64,000 nt of DNA from Pseudonocardia parietis (GTDB taxonomy: Bacteria > Actinomycetota > Actinomycetes > Mycobacteriales > Pseudonocardiaceae). The notes under the pieces are model-generated. The model ran no database searches. It was not told the DNA's origin and saw nothing but the letters and a program-made list of their open reading frames with translations. The stretch spans positions 4,898,001 to 4,962,000 of the forward strand of contig NZ_JAGINU010000001.1 of the NCBI RefSeq assembly GCF_017876315.1, read 5' to 3'. Below, piece by piece: positions 16,283-24,000 of the stretch. Both the position numbers and the translations under genes were made by a program. Every line of letters starts with the position of its first letter. Position 1 is the stretch's first letter.

Positions 16283-17176
16283 ATGTGCGGGATCGTCGGA
16301 CTGCACGTGCGGGACCCCGAGTTGTACCCCCGGCTGGGCAGCTTGCTGGAGGGCATGCTGGCCGGAGCCACCGAGCGGGGACCGGACGCCGCCGGAATCG
16401 CCGTCTACGGAGACCGGGAGCGCTGCCCGGAGGGCCACGCCGCGGTCTCCCTGCTCGGCGCGCCGGCCGACCCGGCCGCGGACCTGCGGCGGGTGCTACC
16501 CGAGCTGTCGGACATCACCGTCCGTCGGTTCGGTGCGACCACGGTGATCACGGCCCCGGTCGACCCGGACGCGCTGGCCGCGGCGGTCCGGGCGGTCGTG
16601 CCGGATGCCAAGGTCGTCGGAATCGGCACCGATCTCGTCGTCTACAAGGACATCGGCGACCCCCTCGAGCTCGCCGCGAGCTACGACCTGGGCTCCGCGA
16701 CTGGCTGGCAGGCCCTCGCCCACACCCGGATGGCCACCGAGTCGGCGATCACCCCGGAGGGCAGCCACCCCTTCTCCGTGGGGCCCGACCAGTGCCTGGT
16801 GCACAACGGGTCGTTCTCCAACCACGCCACGATCCGCCGGACGCTGCGCCGTGAGGGCATCGCCTTCGACTCGGAGAACGACACCGAGGTCGCTGCCCGG
16901 TTCGTCGCCGCCTGTCTCGCCGACGGCGACGATCTGGAGAAGGCACTGCACCGGCTCGGCGAGGAGTTCGACGGCTTCTACACGCTCCTGGTCACCACGG
17001 CCGACGGATTCGCCGTGGTTCGCGACGAGATCGCCTGCAAACCCGCGATCGTGGCCGACCACCCGCGCTGGGTCGCGATGGCATCAGAGTTCCGCTCGCT
17101 GGCCGTGCTGCCCGGGCTGTCCGAGGCCACGATCTTCGAGCCCGAGCCGGGAAGGGTGTACGCATGGCAGCGCTGA
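16283..17176 (+). CDS. mgsA: Class II glutamine amidotransferase domain protein, N-methylglutamate synthase subunit A type
   Basis: The 297-residue protein begins MCGIVGLH, so Cys2 can serve as the N-terminal nucleophile of a class II (Ntn) amidotransferase. HTRMATESAITPEGSHPF and VHNGSFSNH are the typical glutamine-pocket segments, as in GltB and PurF. It is a separated GltB domain known as GlxB or MgsA. In N-methylglutamate synthase it handles glutamate/gamma-glutamylmethylamide chemistry with two partner subunits. The gene overlaps the next one by 13 bp and heads a three-gene operon preceded by the 35-bp block. Confidence 0.87.
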   Translation: MCGIVGLHVRDPELYPRLGSLLEGMLAGATERGPDAAGIAVYGDRERCPEGHAAVSLLGAPADPAADLRRVLPELSDITVRRFGATTVITAPVDPDALAAAVRAVVPDAKVVGIGTDLVVYKDIGDPLELAASYDLGSATGWQALAHTRMATESAITPEGSHPFSVGPDQCLVHNGSFSNHATIRRTLRREGIAFDSENDTEVAARFVAACLADGDDLEKALHRLGEEFDGFYTLLVTTADGFAVVRDEIACKPAIVADHPRWVAMASEFRSLAVLPGLSEATIFEPEPGRVYAWQR

Positions 17177-17919
17177 GGAGGAGCCCGGAGGAGGGCGCCG
17201 ACGGCCGGACCGCGACGCTCGACGAGGAGACCCGCGTCATCGATCTCGCCTCGTCGTCGGTGCGCGAGCTCAACGCGGAACTGCACAGTCCGGCCGCGCG
17301 TCGCTATCGCGTGCTGTCCCCCCGTGGCACGCACGCGGTCGCCGTGGGGATCGACGACGACATCGACGTCCACGTCGAGGGCGATGTCGGCTACTACTGC
17401 GGCGGGATGAACCAGCGCGGCCGGATCGTGGTGGACGGGATGGCCGGTCCCGGGCTCGGGGAGAACATGATGTCCGGCACGATCCGGGTGCGGGGCGACG
17501 CCTCGCAGTCGGCCGGGGCGACGGCGCGCGGCGGCCTGCTCGTCGTGGAGGGCAAGACCTCGATGCGGTGCGGCATCTCGATGAAGGGCGTGGACATCGT
17601 CGTCGGCGGCGACGTCGGCCCGATGAGCGCGTTCATGGCGCAGGCCGGCCGGCTCGTCGTCTGCGGAGACGCCGCCGACGGGCTCGGGGACTCGATCTAC
17701 GAGGCCCGGATCTACGTCCGCGGGAAGGTCGGCGAGCTCGGCGCCGACTGCGTCGAGAAGGAGCTGCGCGACGAGCACCGCGCCGAGCTGGTCGAGCTGC
17801 TCACCGCCGCCGGACTGACCGACATCGCCGGGGACACCGGGGCGCTCGGCGAGTTCCGCCGGTACGGATCGGCACGCAAGCTGTACCACTTCACCAGCGA
17901 GCACGCGGGGAGCTACTGA
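17164..17919 (+). CDS. mgsB: Glutamate synthase GXGXG-domain protein, N-methylglutamate synthase subunit B type
   Basis: The 251-residue protein is a right-handed beta-helix GXGXG domain equivalent to the C-terminal part of GltB. Repeating segments include EGDVGYYCGGMNQRG, GDASQSAGATARGGLLVVEG and GGDVGPMSAFMAQAGRLVV. This domain is thought to brace the ammonia tunnel between amidotransferase and synthase domains. It is a stand-alone subunit (GlxC/MgsB), overlaps mgsA by 13 bp and shares one base with the mgsC start. It has little meaning without those partners and supports assignment of the operon as the MgsABC/GlxBCD set. Confidence 0.87.
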   Translation: MAALRRSPEEGADGRTATLDEETRVIDLASSSVRELNAELHSPAARRYRVLSPRGTHAVAVGIDDDIDVHVEGDVGYYCGGMNQRGRIVVDGMAGPGLGENMMSGTIRVRGDASQSAGATARGGLLVVEGKTSMRCGISMKGVDIVVGGDVGPMSAFMAQAGRLVVCGDAADGLGDSIYEARIYVRGKVGELGADCVEKELRDEHRAELVELLTAAGLTDIAGDTGALGEFRRYGSARKLYHFTSEHAGSY

Positions 17920-19247
17920 TGACCTCACCTGCAGACCGCGGACTGCGCGAGTCCGCGACGTTCGACCGTGCGACCATCGCCGCCATCCAGCACGCGGCGG
18001 AGACCGGCGTCTACGACATCCGCGGCTGGGGAGCCAAGCGCGCCGTCCCGCACTTCGACGACCTCCTGTTCCTCGGGGCGTCGATGTCCCGGTACCCGCT
18101 GGAGGGCTACCGGGAGCGCTGCGACACCGACGTCGTGCTCGGCGACCGGCACGCGCAGCAGCCACTGCACCTGGCCACCCCCGTGACGATCGCGGGCATG
18201 AGCTTCGGAGCACTGTCCGCGCAGGCCAAGGAGTCCCTCGGCCGCGGGGCCAGCGAGGTCGGCACCTCCACCACCACCGGCGACGGGGGGATGACCGAGG
18301 AGGAGCGCGGACACTCGAAGACGCTCGTCTACCAGATCCTGCCCAGCCGCTACGGGATGAATCCCGACCACCTGCGCGCGGCCGACGCCATCGAGGTCGT
18401 CCTCGGACAGGGCGCCAAGCCGGGCGGTGGCGGGATGCTGCTCGGTCAGAAGATCTCCGAGCGGGTCGCCGAGATGCGCACCCTGCCTGCCGGGATCGAC
18501 CAGCGCAGTGCCTGCCGGCACCCGGACTGGACCGGCCCCGACGACCTGGCGATCAAGATCCTCGAGCTTCGCGAGATCACGGACTGGCAGAAGCCGATCT
18601 ACGTCAAGGTCGGCGCCACCCGGACCTACTACGACGTCAAGCTCGCCGTCGCGGTGGGTGCGGACGTCATCGTCGTGGACGGGATGCAGGGCGGCACGGC
18701 GGCCACCCAGGACGTGTTCATCGAGAACGTCGGCATCCCGACCCTCGCCGCGATCCCGCAGGCCGTGCAGGCACTGTCCGAGCTCGGCATGCACCGCAAG
18801 GTCCAGCTGGTCGTCTCCGGCGGTGTCCGGACCGGCGCCGACGTCGCCAAGGCGATGGCGCTCGGCGCGGACGCGGTCGCCATCGGCACGGCCGCGCTGA
18901 TCGCGCTGGGAGACAACCACCCGCGTCACGCCGCCGAGTACGAGAAGCTCGGCTCCGCCGCCGGGTACTACGACGACTACCAGGAGGGCCGGGACCCGGC
19001 CGGGATCACCACGCAGGACCCGGAGCTGTCGGCGCGTCTCGATCCGGTCGAGGGCGGTCGACGGGTCGCGAACTACCTGCGGGTCCTCACGCTCGAGGCT
19101 CAGACCATCGCCCGCGCCTGCGGGAAGAGCCACCTGCAGCACCTCGAGCCGGAGGACCTCGTGGCCCTGACGATCGAGGCATCGGCGATGGCCCGGGTTC
19201 CCCTGGCGGGAACCGACTGGATCCCCGGGCGGACGCCCGGGTTCTGA
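17919..19247 (+). CDS. mgsC: FMN-binding glutamate synthase-domain protein, N-methylglutamate synthase subunit C type
   Basis: A 442-residue TIM-barrel flavoprotein equivalent to the FMN domain of glutamate synthase (GlxD/MgsC). Recognisable features are MSFGALSAQAKESLGRGASE, the FMN-site loop KPGGGGMLLGQKIS, and VDGMQGGTAATQDVFIENVG near the substrate site. N-methylglutamate synthase transfers methylamine (from gamma-glutamylmethylamide) onto glutamate to make N-methylglutamate. The true start is ATG 17919 (TGATG overlap with mgsB); the frame is open far upstream only because of GC bias. A long hairpin at 19252-19290 ends the operon. Confidence 0.88.
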   Translation: MTSPADRGLRESATFDRATIAAIQHAAETGVYDIRGWGAKRAVPHFDDLLFLGASMSRYPLEGYRERCDTDVVLGDRHAQQPLHLATPVTIAGMSFGALSAQAKESLGRGASEVGTSTTTGDGGMTEEERGHSKTLVYQILPSRYGMNPDHLRAADAIEVVLGQGAKPGGGGMLLGQKISERVAEMRTLPAGIDQRSACRHPDWTGPDDLAIKILELREITDWQKPIYVKVGATRTYYDVKLAVAVGADVIVVDGMQGGTAATQDVFIENVGIPTLAAIPQAVQALSELGMHRKVQLVVSGGVRTGADVAKAMALGADAVAIGTAALIALGDNHPRHAAEYEKLGSAAGYYDDYQEGRDPAGITTQDPELSARLDPVEGGRRVANYLRVLTLEAQTIARACGKSHLQHLEPEDLVALTIEASAMARVPLAGTDWIPGRTPGF

Positions 19248-19251
19248 CGCC

Positions 19252-19290
19252 CCGCGGGGCGGCCACCCTGCATGGGTGACCGCCCCGCGG
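19252..19290. terminator. Strong bidirectional hairpin between mgsC and the ammonium channel gene
   Basis: A 17-bp stem with one mismatch (CCGCGGGGCGGCCACCC pairing with GGGTGACCGCCCCGCGG, loop TGCAT) fills the gap between two convergent genes. It would terminate both transcripts. Confidence 0.75.
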
Positions 19291-19302
19291 TGACGTGCCC
19301 GG

Positions 19303-20460
19303 CTACCGGTCGGCGGCCTCGGCCGCCCGCGTCTCCTCGATGTCGAGCGCCTCGGCGTCGTCGAGCATCTCGGCAGGCCGCGGGAAGAGTCGCAGCACCA
19401 GCCCCGTGATGACACCGGTGACCATGGCGATGACGAAGGTCCCGGCGATCGCCGCCCACTGGGCCGGCGGAGCGCCGGCGACCACGATCGCCGCCAGCGC
19501 GCCGAACACGCCCGGCGTGCCGTGCAGGTTGTGGACCCCCATCGTGTCGAGGACGCCGGTCTTGCGGACCAGCCAGTCGTTCAGGTAGAGGAACGACAAC
19601 GTCGACACCACGCCGCCGATCGCGCCGATCACCCAGGCCTGCCAGGGCGAGGCCAGGTCGACCGTCGCTCCGATCGCCACGCCACCCGCCAGGATCGCGT
19701 AGGTGTACGCGAGTGGGTCGATCTTGCGCCTGAGCACGTACATCAGGATGTAGGCGGACAGGGTGGACGCCATCAGGGCCAGGTAGGTGTTGATCATCCC
19801 GGAGATGACCTGGTCCGGCGGCAGCAACGCGGTGACGAACGAGGGCCAGAGTACGAACAGGAGCATGCTCGCCAGCCACACGAACGAGACGCTGTGGGTG
19901 CTGGTGTGCATCGGTTCCGCGACGACCGCCTTGTTGCGCAGCCCGAGGATCACGCCCCATCCCCAGTAGGCGGCGAACATGTGCACCAGGATCGAGCCAC
20001 CGGAGTCGAGGACCCCGTCGAGGTACTCGAAGATGAACCACTCGTTCACCATGTAGGCGGGGACGAACAACACCCCGGCCAGCAGGAAGTGGATCGTCGA
20101 TATGTGTCCCAGGAACACCCCGATCGCGAGGACGAGGGTGATCGAGGCGAACGCCCCGAGGATCACCGCCTCGATGTCGAGCGGGTTCCCCAGCACCTGC
20201 GTGTACCCGATGAGATACAGCGGCCAGCTCACCGAGAGAACCAGCAGCGTCGCCAGGCACACCCCCCACTCGTAGCGGCGGATGAACAGCATCAGGAAGG
20301 CCACGAGCATCAGCATCAACAGGACGTCCTGGCCGCGGTGGAACTGGAACAGGGTGGCCTCCTGACTACCCTCCTCCACAGCGGCGAAGGCCACTCCCGC
20401 ACCGAACACCATGAACAGGACCGCGCCGGCGGCGATCACGATTGCACGAACGAACAACAC
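19303..20460 (-). CDS. amt: Ammonium transporter (Amt/Rh family), Rh-like features
   Basis: A ~385-residue membrane protein with about 11 hydrophobic helices. The twin pore histidines appear as ILVHMFAAYWGWG and GVHNLHGTPGVFGALAA. Segments such as the latter and SVSFVWLASMLLFVLWPSF recall eukaryotic-type Rh channels more than AmtB. Rh-like pores conduct ammonia and methylammonium, which would suit methylamine uptake; that is inference. GTG 20460, preceded by GGGAGGA, is chosen as start and gives an N-terminal signal-like helix. A GTG at 20487 lies too close to the upstream gene's end. It follows gmaS by ~34 bp in the same operon. Confidence 0.85.
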   Translation of the reverse strand: MLFVRAIVIAAGAVLFMVFGAGVAFAAVEEGSQEATLFQFHRGQDVLLMLMLVAFLMLFIRRYEWGVCLATLLVLSVSWPLYLIGYTQVLGNPLDIEAVILGAFASITLVLAIGVFLGHISTIHFLLAGVLFVPAYMVNEWFIFEYLDGVLDSGGSILVHMFAAYWGWGVILGLRNKAVVAEPMHTSTHSVSFVWLASMLLFVLWPSFVTALLPPDQVISGMINTYLALMASTLSAYILMYVLRRKIDPLAYTYAILAGGVAIGATVDLASPWQAWVIGAIGGVVSTLSFLYLNDWLVRKTGVLDTMGVHNLHGTPGVFGALAAIVVAGAPPAQWAAIAGTFVIAMVTGVITGLVLRLFPRPAEMLDDAEALDIEETRAAEAADR

Positions 20461-20494
20461 TGTTCCGTCCTCCCTCGACCTCGTCACCGTCCGG

Positions 20495-21892
20495 TCATGG
20501 GAACTGCAGGTAGCGATCGACCTCGTGTGCGGTCACGATGTCGTTGATGGCATGGAACTCGTCCTGCTTGAGCCGTGCGTAGTAGTCGATGAAATCCTCG
20601 AAACCGCCACCGGGACTTCCGTCCGGCCCGTCCGTCGGCACCTTGCCGAAGGCCTCCCTGAAGACGTCGTCCTTCTCCAGATAGTGAACCGCCTCGATGA
20701 GGCTGTTCGGCAGGACCCCCAAGCCCTTCCGGCGCAGCTGAGCGGGGCTGAACTCGTACAGGTTCGCGGTGTTCGGTTCACCGATCTCGAGACGGCGCTC
20801 GATACCGTCCAGTCCGGCGGCCAGCGCCGCCGCGAAACCGAGGTACGGACTACCGGAGAAGTCCGGCGTGCGATCCTCGATCGCACCCTGACGCGCCACC
20901 CGCAGCATCTGGGTCCGGTTGTTCCCGCCGTAGGTCATCGACACCGGCACCCACGTCCGGACCGCGTCCGTACCGGCCTTCAACCGCTTGTAGCTGTTCA
21001 CCGTGGGTGCGACGAGCGCGGCATAGCCACGGGCGTGATCGAGGATGCCGGCCGAGAACCGGTAGCCGAGCTCGGAGAGCCCCAGGCCCCGAGAATCGTT
21101 GGGATCCGCGAAGAGGTTCGTCTCGGTCTCCCGGTCCCACAGACTCATCGTGTAGTGGAACCCGTTACCGGTGTTGTCCGTGAAAGGCTTCGGCATGAAC
21201 GTCGCAAGCATCCCGTGCTGCTGGGCGACGGTCTCCACCATGTAGCGGAAGAACACGGCCCGGTCCGCCGTTTCGAGGGCGTCGGCGAACGTGACGTTGC
21301 ACTCGAACTGACCGTTCCCGTCCTCGTGGTCGACCGCGTAGTTCTCCCAGCCCAACTCGGTCACGTAACGCGAGAGCTGGGTCACGAAATCGTACTGGCG
21401 AGTGAGACCCTTGACGTCGTAACAGGGTTTCGACCAGTTGTCCTGCCGGTCGGCGATGACGAGCCCGCCGTTCTCGTCCCGATCCACCAGCATGAATTCC
21501 GCTTCGAAACCGATCCGGAAGTCGAAGCCGAGCCCTCTCGCCCGTTCCACCTGCTGACGCAGAATGTGCCGTGGGCAGTAGGGCCAGGCCTCGCCCTCGA
21601 CCCGGGCGTCACCGATCACGTGGGCGAGACCCGGCTGCCACGGGACGACGCGGAATGACGCCGGATCCGGGATCAGCTCGATGTCCGGGCTGTGCGGCCC
21701 CTGGCCGATCTCACCCGCGGCGAAGCCCGCGAAACCCACTCCCTGACTGAACAGGTCCTCGACCTGCGACGCCGGTACGAGCTTCGCGTTGGACTTCCCA
21801 CGCACCTCGCCGAACGAGGCGAAGATGAACTCGATGTCGTTGTCCTCGATGATACGGCGGACGTCGTCGATCGATTCTGCCTTATCGGCCAC
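20495..21892 (-). CDS. gmaS: Glutamine synthetase type III-like ligase, probable gamma-glutamylmethylamide synthetase
   Basis: The 465-residue product has the glutamine synthetase fold. Metal-site glutamates appear in FRIGFEAEFMLVDRD, the substrate loop in HEDGNGQFECNV, the ATP site in NGFHYTMSLWD and the arginine loop in GGNNRTQMLRVA. It belongs to the GlnT/GmaS branch, which ligates glutamate to methylamine or ammonia with ATP. With mgsABC and the sox/mgd genes it supplies the first step of the N-methylglutamate pathway. GTG 21892 (GTG GCC GAT AAG) has a GGGGAG site. Ordinary glutamine synthetase activity remains possible. A tandem 20-bp repeat lies in its promoter region. Confidence 0.83.
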   Translation of the reverse strand: MADKAESIDDVRRIIEDNDIEFIFASFGEVRGKSNAKLVPASQVEDLFSQGVGFAGFAAGEIGQGPHSPDIELIPDPASFRVVPWQPGLAHVIGDARVEGEAWPYCPRHILRQQVERARGLGFDFRIGFEAEFMLVDRDENGGLVIADRQDNWSKPCYDVKGLTRQYDFVTQLSRYVTELGWENYAVDHEDGNGQFECNVTFADALETADRAVFFRYMVETVAQQHGMLATFMPKPFTDNTGNGFHYTMSLWDRETETNLFADPNDSRGLGLSELGYRFSAGILDHARGYAALVAPTVNSYKRLKAGTDAVRTWVPVSMTYGGNNRTQMLRVARQGAIEDRTPDFSGSPYLGFAAALAAGLDGIERRLEIGEPNTANLYEFSPAQLRRKGLGVLPNSLIEAVHYLEKDDVFREAFGKVPTDGPDGSPGGGFEDFIDYYARLKQDEFHAINDIVTAHEVDRYLQFP

Positions 21893-21992
21893 GGTTCACT
21901 CCCCTGCTCAAGGTTGGAGCGACACCCGGGACGCCCGCCCCTGTCCACGGTCGACCACCACAACGACCGCGCAAGGTCAAGCCCGGCGCTCC

Positions 21993-22034
21993 ATTGGACC
22001 TACCTGCAGACCATATTGGGCCTATTTGCAGACC
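21993..22034. promoter_or_regulatory. Tandem 20-bp direct repeat upstream of gmaS
   Basis: ATTGGACCTACCTGCAGACC (21993-22012) and ATTGGGCCTATTTGCAGACC (22015-22034) are 22 bp apart start to start, two helical turns. They lie ~100-140 bp before the gmaS start and differ at 3 of 20 positions. They resemble a double operator. The motif differs from the 35-bp sox/mgs block. The remaining ~100 bp to 22141 shows nothing clear. Confidence 0.6.
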
Positions 22035-22141
22035 TTTCGATGGAAGAATAGTCAGCCGTCGAAGTAGGTGTCAAGAATCACGAGTCCTTCTGCGGCCGCC
22101 CGGGATGCCTGGCCTGGGTGTCAGCCACAGCCGGCTCACCG

Positions 22142-22618
22142 TCACACACACGCTCCCAGGTCCGGGCCGAGGTTGAGGTCCGCGCCGACGACGACCGGAG
22201 CGTCGTCGTCGCGGGCCCGCAGGTCGGCGATCACCACGCCGATCCCGAACTCTCCCCCGTCGAGGCAGCCGTAGGGCCGTCCGGTCCGCCGGTCGCGGGC
22301 AGGCTGGAACCGTGAGGAGGTCGTCGCGCCGGGGACGGCCTCGGCGAGCACCCGCTCGAGCACGGAGACGTCGTCGCTGCAGACCTCGTTGAGCGTGACC
22401 ACGTCCGGGATCTGGGCGCGGATCACCGTGGCTGCCTCGGTCACCGACCGTCCGCTGAAGCACTCGGCGATCCCGCTGTTGCACAGGTTCATCTGCAGCA
22501 GCCGCACCGGTCGCGGCGCACCCGGCCCGGCCGGCCCCGGCGCGCATCCGGCGAGGACGACCAGGGCGACGGTCAGCACCCCGGCCATCGCGCCCCGGTG
22601 ACCGGCGCGCGACCTCAC
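22142..22618 (-). CDS. Truncated endonuclease/exonuclease/phosphatase-family lipoprotein
   Basis: The 158-residue product begins with a signal peptide and lipobox (VALVVLAGC), so it would be exported and lipid-anchored. It then shows the start of the EEP fold (RLLQMNLCNSG, VVTLNEVCSDD, where N and E are metal ligands). After ADLRARDDDAP it jumps to VVVGADLNLGPDLGACV and stops. Two pieces expected of a full EEP enzyme are missing: the central strand/His region and the C-terminal SDH motif. It is therefore probably a decayed or internally deleted gene. GTG 22618 overlaps the ribA stop (GTGA). A related C-terminal piece lies at 8312-8462. Confidence 0.65.
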   Translation of the reverse strand: MRSRAGHRGAMAGVLTVALVVLAGCAPGPAGPGAPRPVRLLQMNLCNSGIAECFSGRSVTEAATVIRAQIPDVVTLNEVCSDDVSVLERVLAEAVPGATTSSRFQPARDRRTGRPYGCLDGGEFGIGVVIADLRARDDDAPVVVGADLNLGPDLGACV

Positions 22619-23244
22619 GGTCCGGTTGCGTCCAGCTGCGGCAGATGATGCCCGAGGCGGTCGCGTTTGGCCTTCAGGTACCGCACGTTGTGCTCGTTGA
22701 CCGGTTCCAGCAGCGGGACCATCTCGGTGACGACGATGCCGTGCCCGGCGAGCGCCTCGGCCTTGGCGGGGCTGTTGGACAGCAGCCGTACCCGGTCCAC
22801 GCGCAGGTGCCGCAGGATCACGGCGGCGGCGCCGAAGTCGCGCACGTCGACCGGCAGCCCGAGCGCGACCGCCGAGTCGACGGTGTCCAGGCCGTCGCCG
22901 TCCTGCAGGACGTGCGTGCGGATCTTGGCCAGCAGCCCGATACCGCGTCCCTCGTGGCCCCGCAGGTACACGATCACGCCGTGGCCCTCGGCGACGACCG
23001 CGTCCAGTGCGGAGGCCAGTTGCTCGCCGCATTCGCAGCGCAGTGCGCCGAACACGTCGCCGGTCAGGCACTCGGAGTGCACGCGCACCAGCGCTTCCGG
23101 TGCCGGGTCGCCGTACACCAGTGCGAGGTGCTCGGGGTCGCCGGCGTGTTCCCGGAAGGCGACCGCCCGGAAGGTCCCCGCCCGGGTCGTGAGCAGAGAC
23201 TCCGCGTACTCGATCGGGCCGCCGTCACCGTTCGGATCGTGCAC
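22615..23244 (-). CDS. ribA: GTP cyclohydrolase II homologue, variant at the key tyrosine
   Basis: A 209-residue RibA-type enzyme. Zinc cysteines are intact (HSECLTGDVFGALRCECG: Cys59, Cys70, Cys72), as are YLRGHEGRGIGL and the C-terminal EHNVRYLKAKRDRLGH. At the position of E. coli RibA Tyr105 (KIRAYALQD) this protein reads KIRTHVLQD, so His111 replaces Tyr. From memory, change of this Tyr in the Streptomyces coelicolor homologue SCO6655 gives a formamidopyrimidine product, as in archaeal GTP cyclohydrolase III, instead of the usual diaminopyrimidine. GTG 23244 has a GGGGAGG site. It lies beside a creatininase-family gene and heads away from a modification cluster, so a non-riboflavin role is likely. 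Confidence 0.85.
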   Translation of the reverse strand: MHDPNGDGGPIEYAESLLTTRAGTFRAVAFREHAGDPEHLALVYGDPAPEALVRVHSECLTGDVFGALRCECGEQLASALDAVVAEGHGVIVYLRGHEGRGIGLLAKIRTHVLQDGDGLDTVDSAVALGLPVDVRDFGAAAVILRHLRVDRVRLLSNSPAKAEALAGHGIVVTEMVPLLEPVNEHNVRYLKAKRDRLGHHLPQLDATGP

Positions 23245-23289
23245 TGCGCCTCCCCTGTGTCCGGGCGGGCCCGTGAGATTCTGGCCCGC

Positions 23290-24000
23290 ATGGATCCTGT
23301 ACCGGCCGAGACGACGCTCGAGGTCCGCGACCGTCCGGTCGCCACGGCCGTCCTGCCGGTGGGCAGCTTCGAACAGCACGGCCCGCACCTGCCGCTGGTG
23401 ACCGACACGCTGATCGCCACCGCCGTCGCCGACCGGATCGCCCGGGCCCACCCGGTCCGCATCCTGCCGCCGGTGACGATCTCCTGCTCGCACGAGCACG
23501 CCGCCTGGGCCGGGACCGTCAGCATCTCGGCGACGACCCTGGCCGCCGTCGTCACCGACGTCGCCGCCTCGCTGCGTGCCGCGGGTGTCGGGGCGCTGGT
23601 GCTGGTCAACGCGCACGGCGGCAACCACGTGCTCCGCAACGTCGTGCAAGAGGCCTCGGTCGGGCCGCTGCCGATGGCGTTGTTCCCCGGCAACGAGGAC
23701 TGGGTCGCGGCCCGCGCGGCGGCCGGGATCGTCACCTCGCACGCCGCCGACATGCACGCCGGGGAGCTCGAGACCTCGATCCTGCTGCACACCCATCCGG
23801 ACCAGGTCCGGCTCGGCTTCACCGACGCCGATCACGACGCCGACGATCGACCGTACCTGCTCACCCGCGGTCTGGCCGAGTACTCCGGCTCCGGCGTGGT
23901 CGGCCGCCCGTCGCTGGCCACCGCCGCCAAGGGCCGCGGTGTCCTGGACGCGCTGGTCACCGCGTTCGGCGGCCACCTGCGTGCCCTCGGGACCGGCTGA
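23290..24000 (+). CDS. Creatininase-family amidohydrolase, ArfB-like
   Basis: The 236-residue protein has the creatininase metal-site pattern: LPVGSFEQHGPHLPLVTDT with Glu/His ligands, SCSHEHAAWAGTVS, LVNAHGGNH and DMHAGELETSILL. In archaea a creatininase-family enzyme, ArfB, removes the formyl group from the formamidopyrimidine made by GTP cyclohydrolase III. Mycofactocin MftE is another relative. Next to a RibA with a changed specificity residue, the ArfB role is favoured. The gene is on the plus strand, 45 bp from the ribA start, while nearly all other cluster genes are on the minus strand. Its 3' end abuts the end of the flippase-like gene. Confidence 0.82.
   Translation: MDPVPAETTLEVRDRPVATAVLPVGSFEQHGPHLPLVTDTLIATAVADRIARAHPVRILPPVTISCSHEHAAWAGTVSISATTLAAVVTDVAASLRAAGVGALVLVNAHGGNHVLRNVVQEASVGPLPMALFPGNEDWVAARAAAGIVTSHAADMHAGELETSILLHTHPDQVRLGFTDADHDADDRPYLLTRGLAEYSGSGVVGRPSLATAAKGRGVLDALVTAFGGHLRALGTG

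Noticed and set aside
16605..17918. Long open frame in-line upstream of mgsC suggesting an 880-residue fusion protein
   Set aside because: The upstream part is an alternate frame of mgsA and mgsB, rich in Arg/Pro/Ser. Only the part from ATG 17919 shows enzyme similarity.
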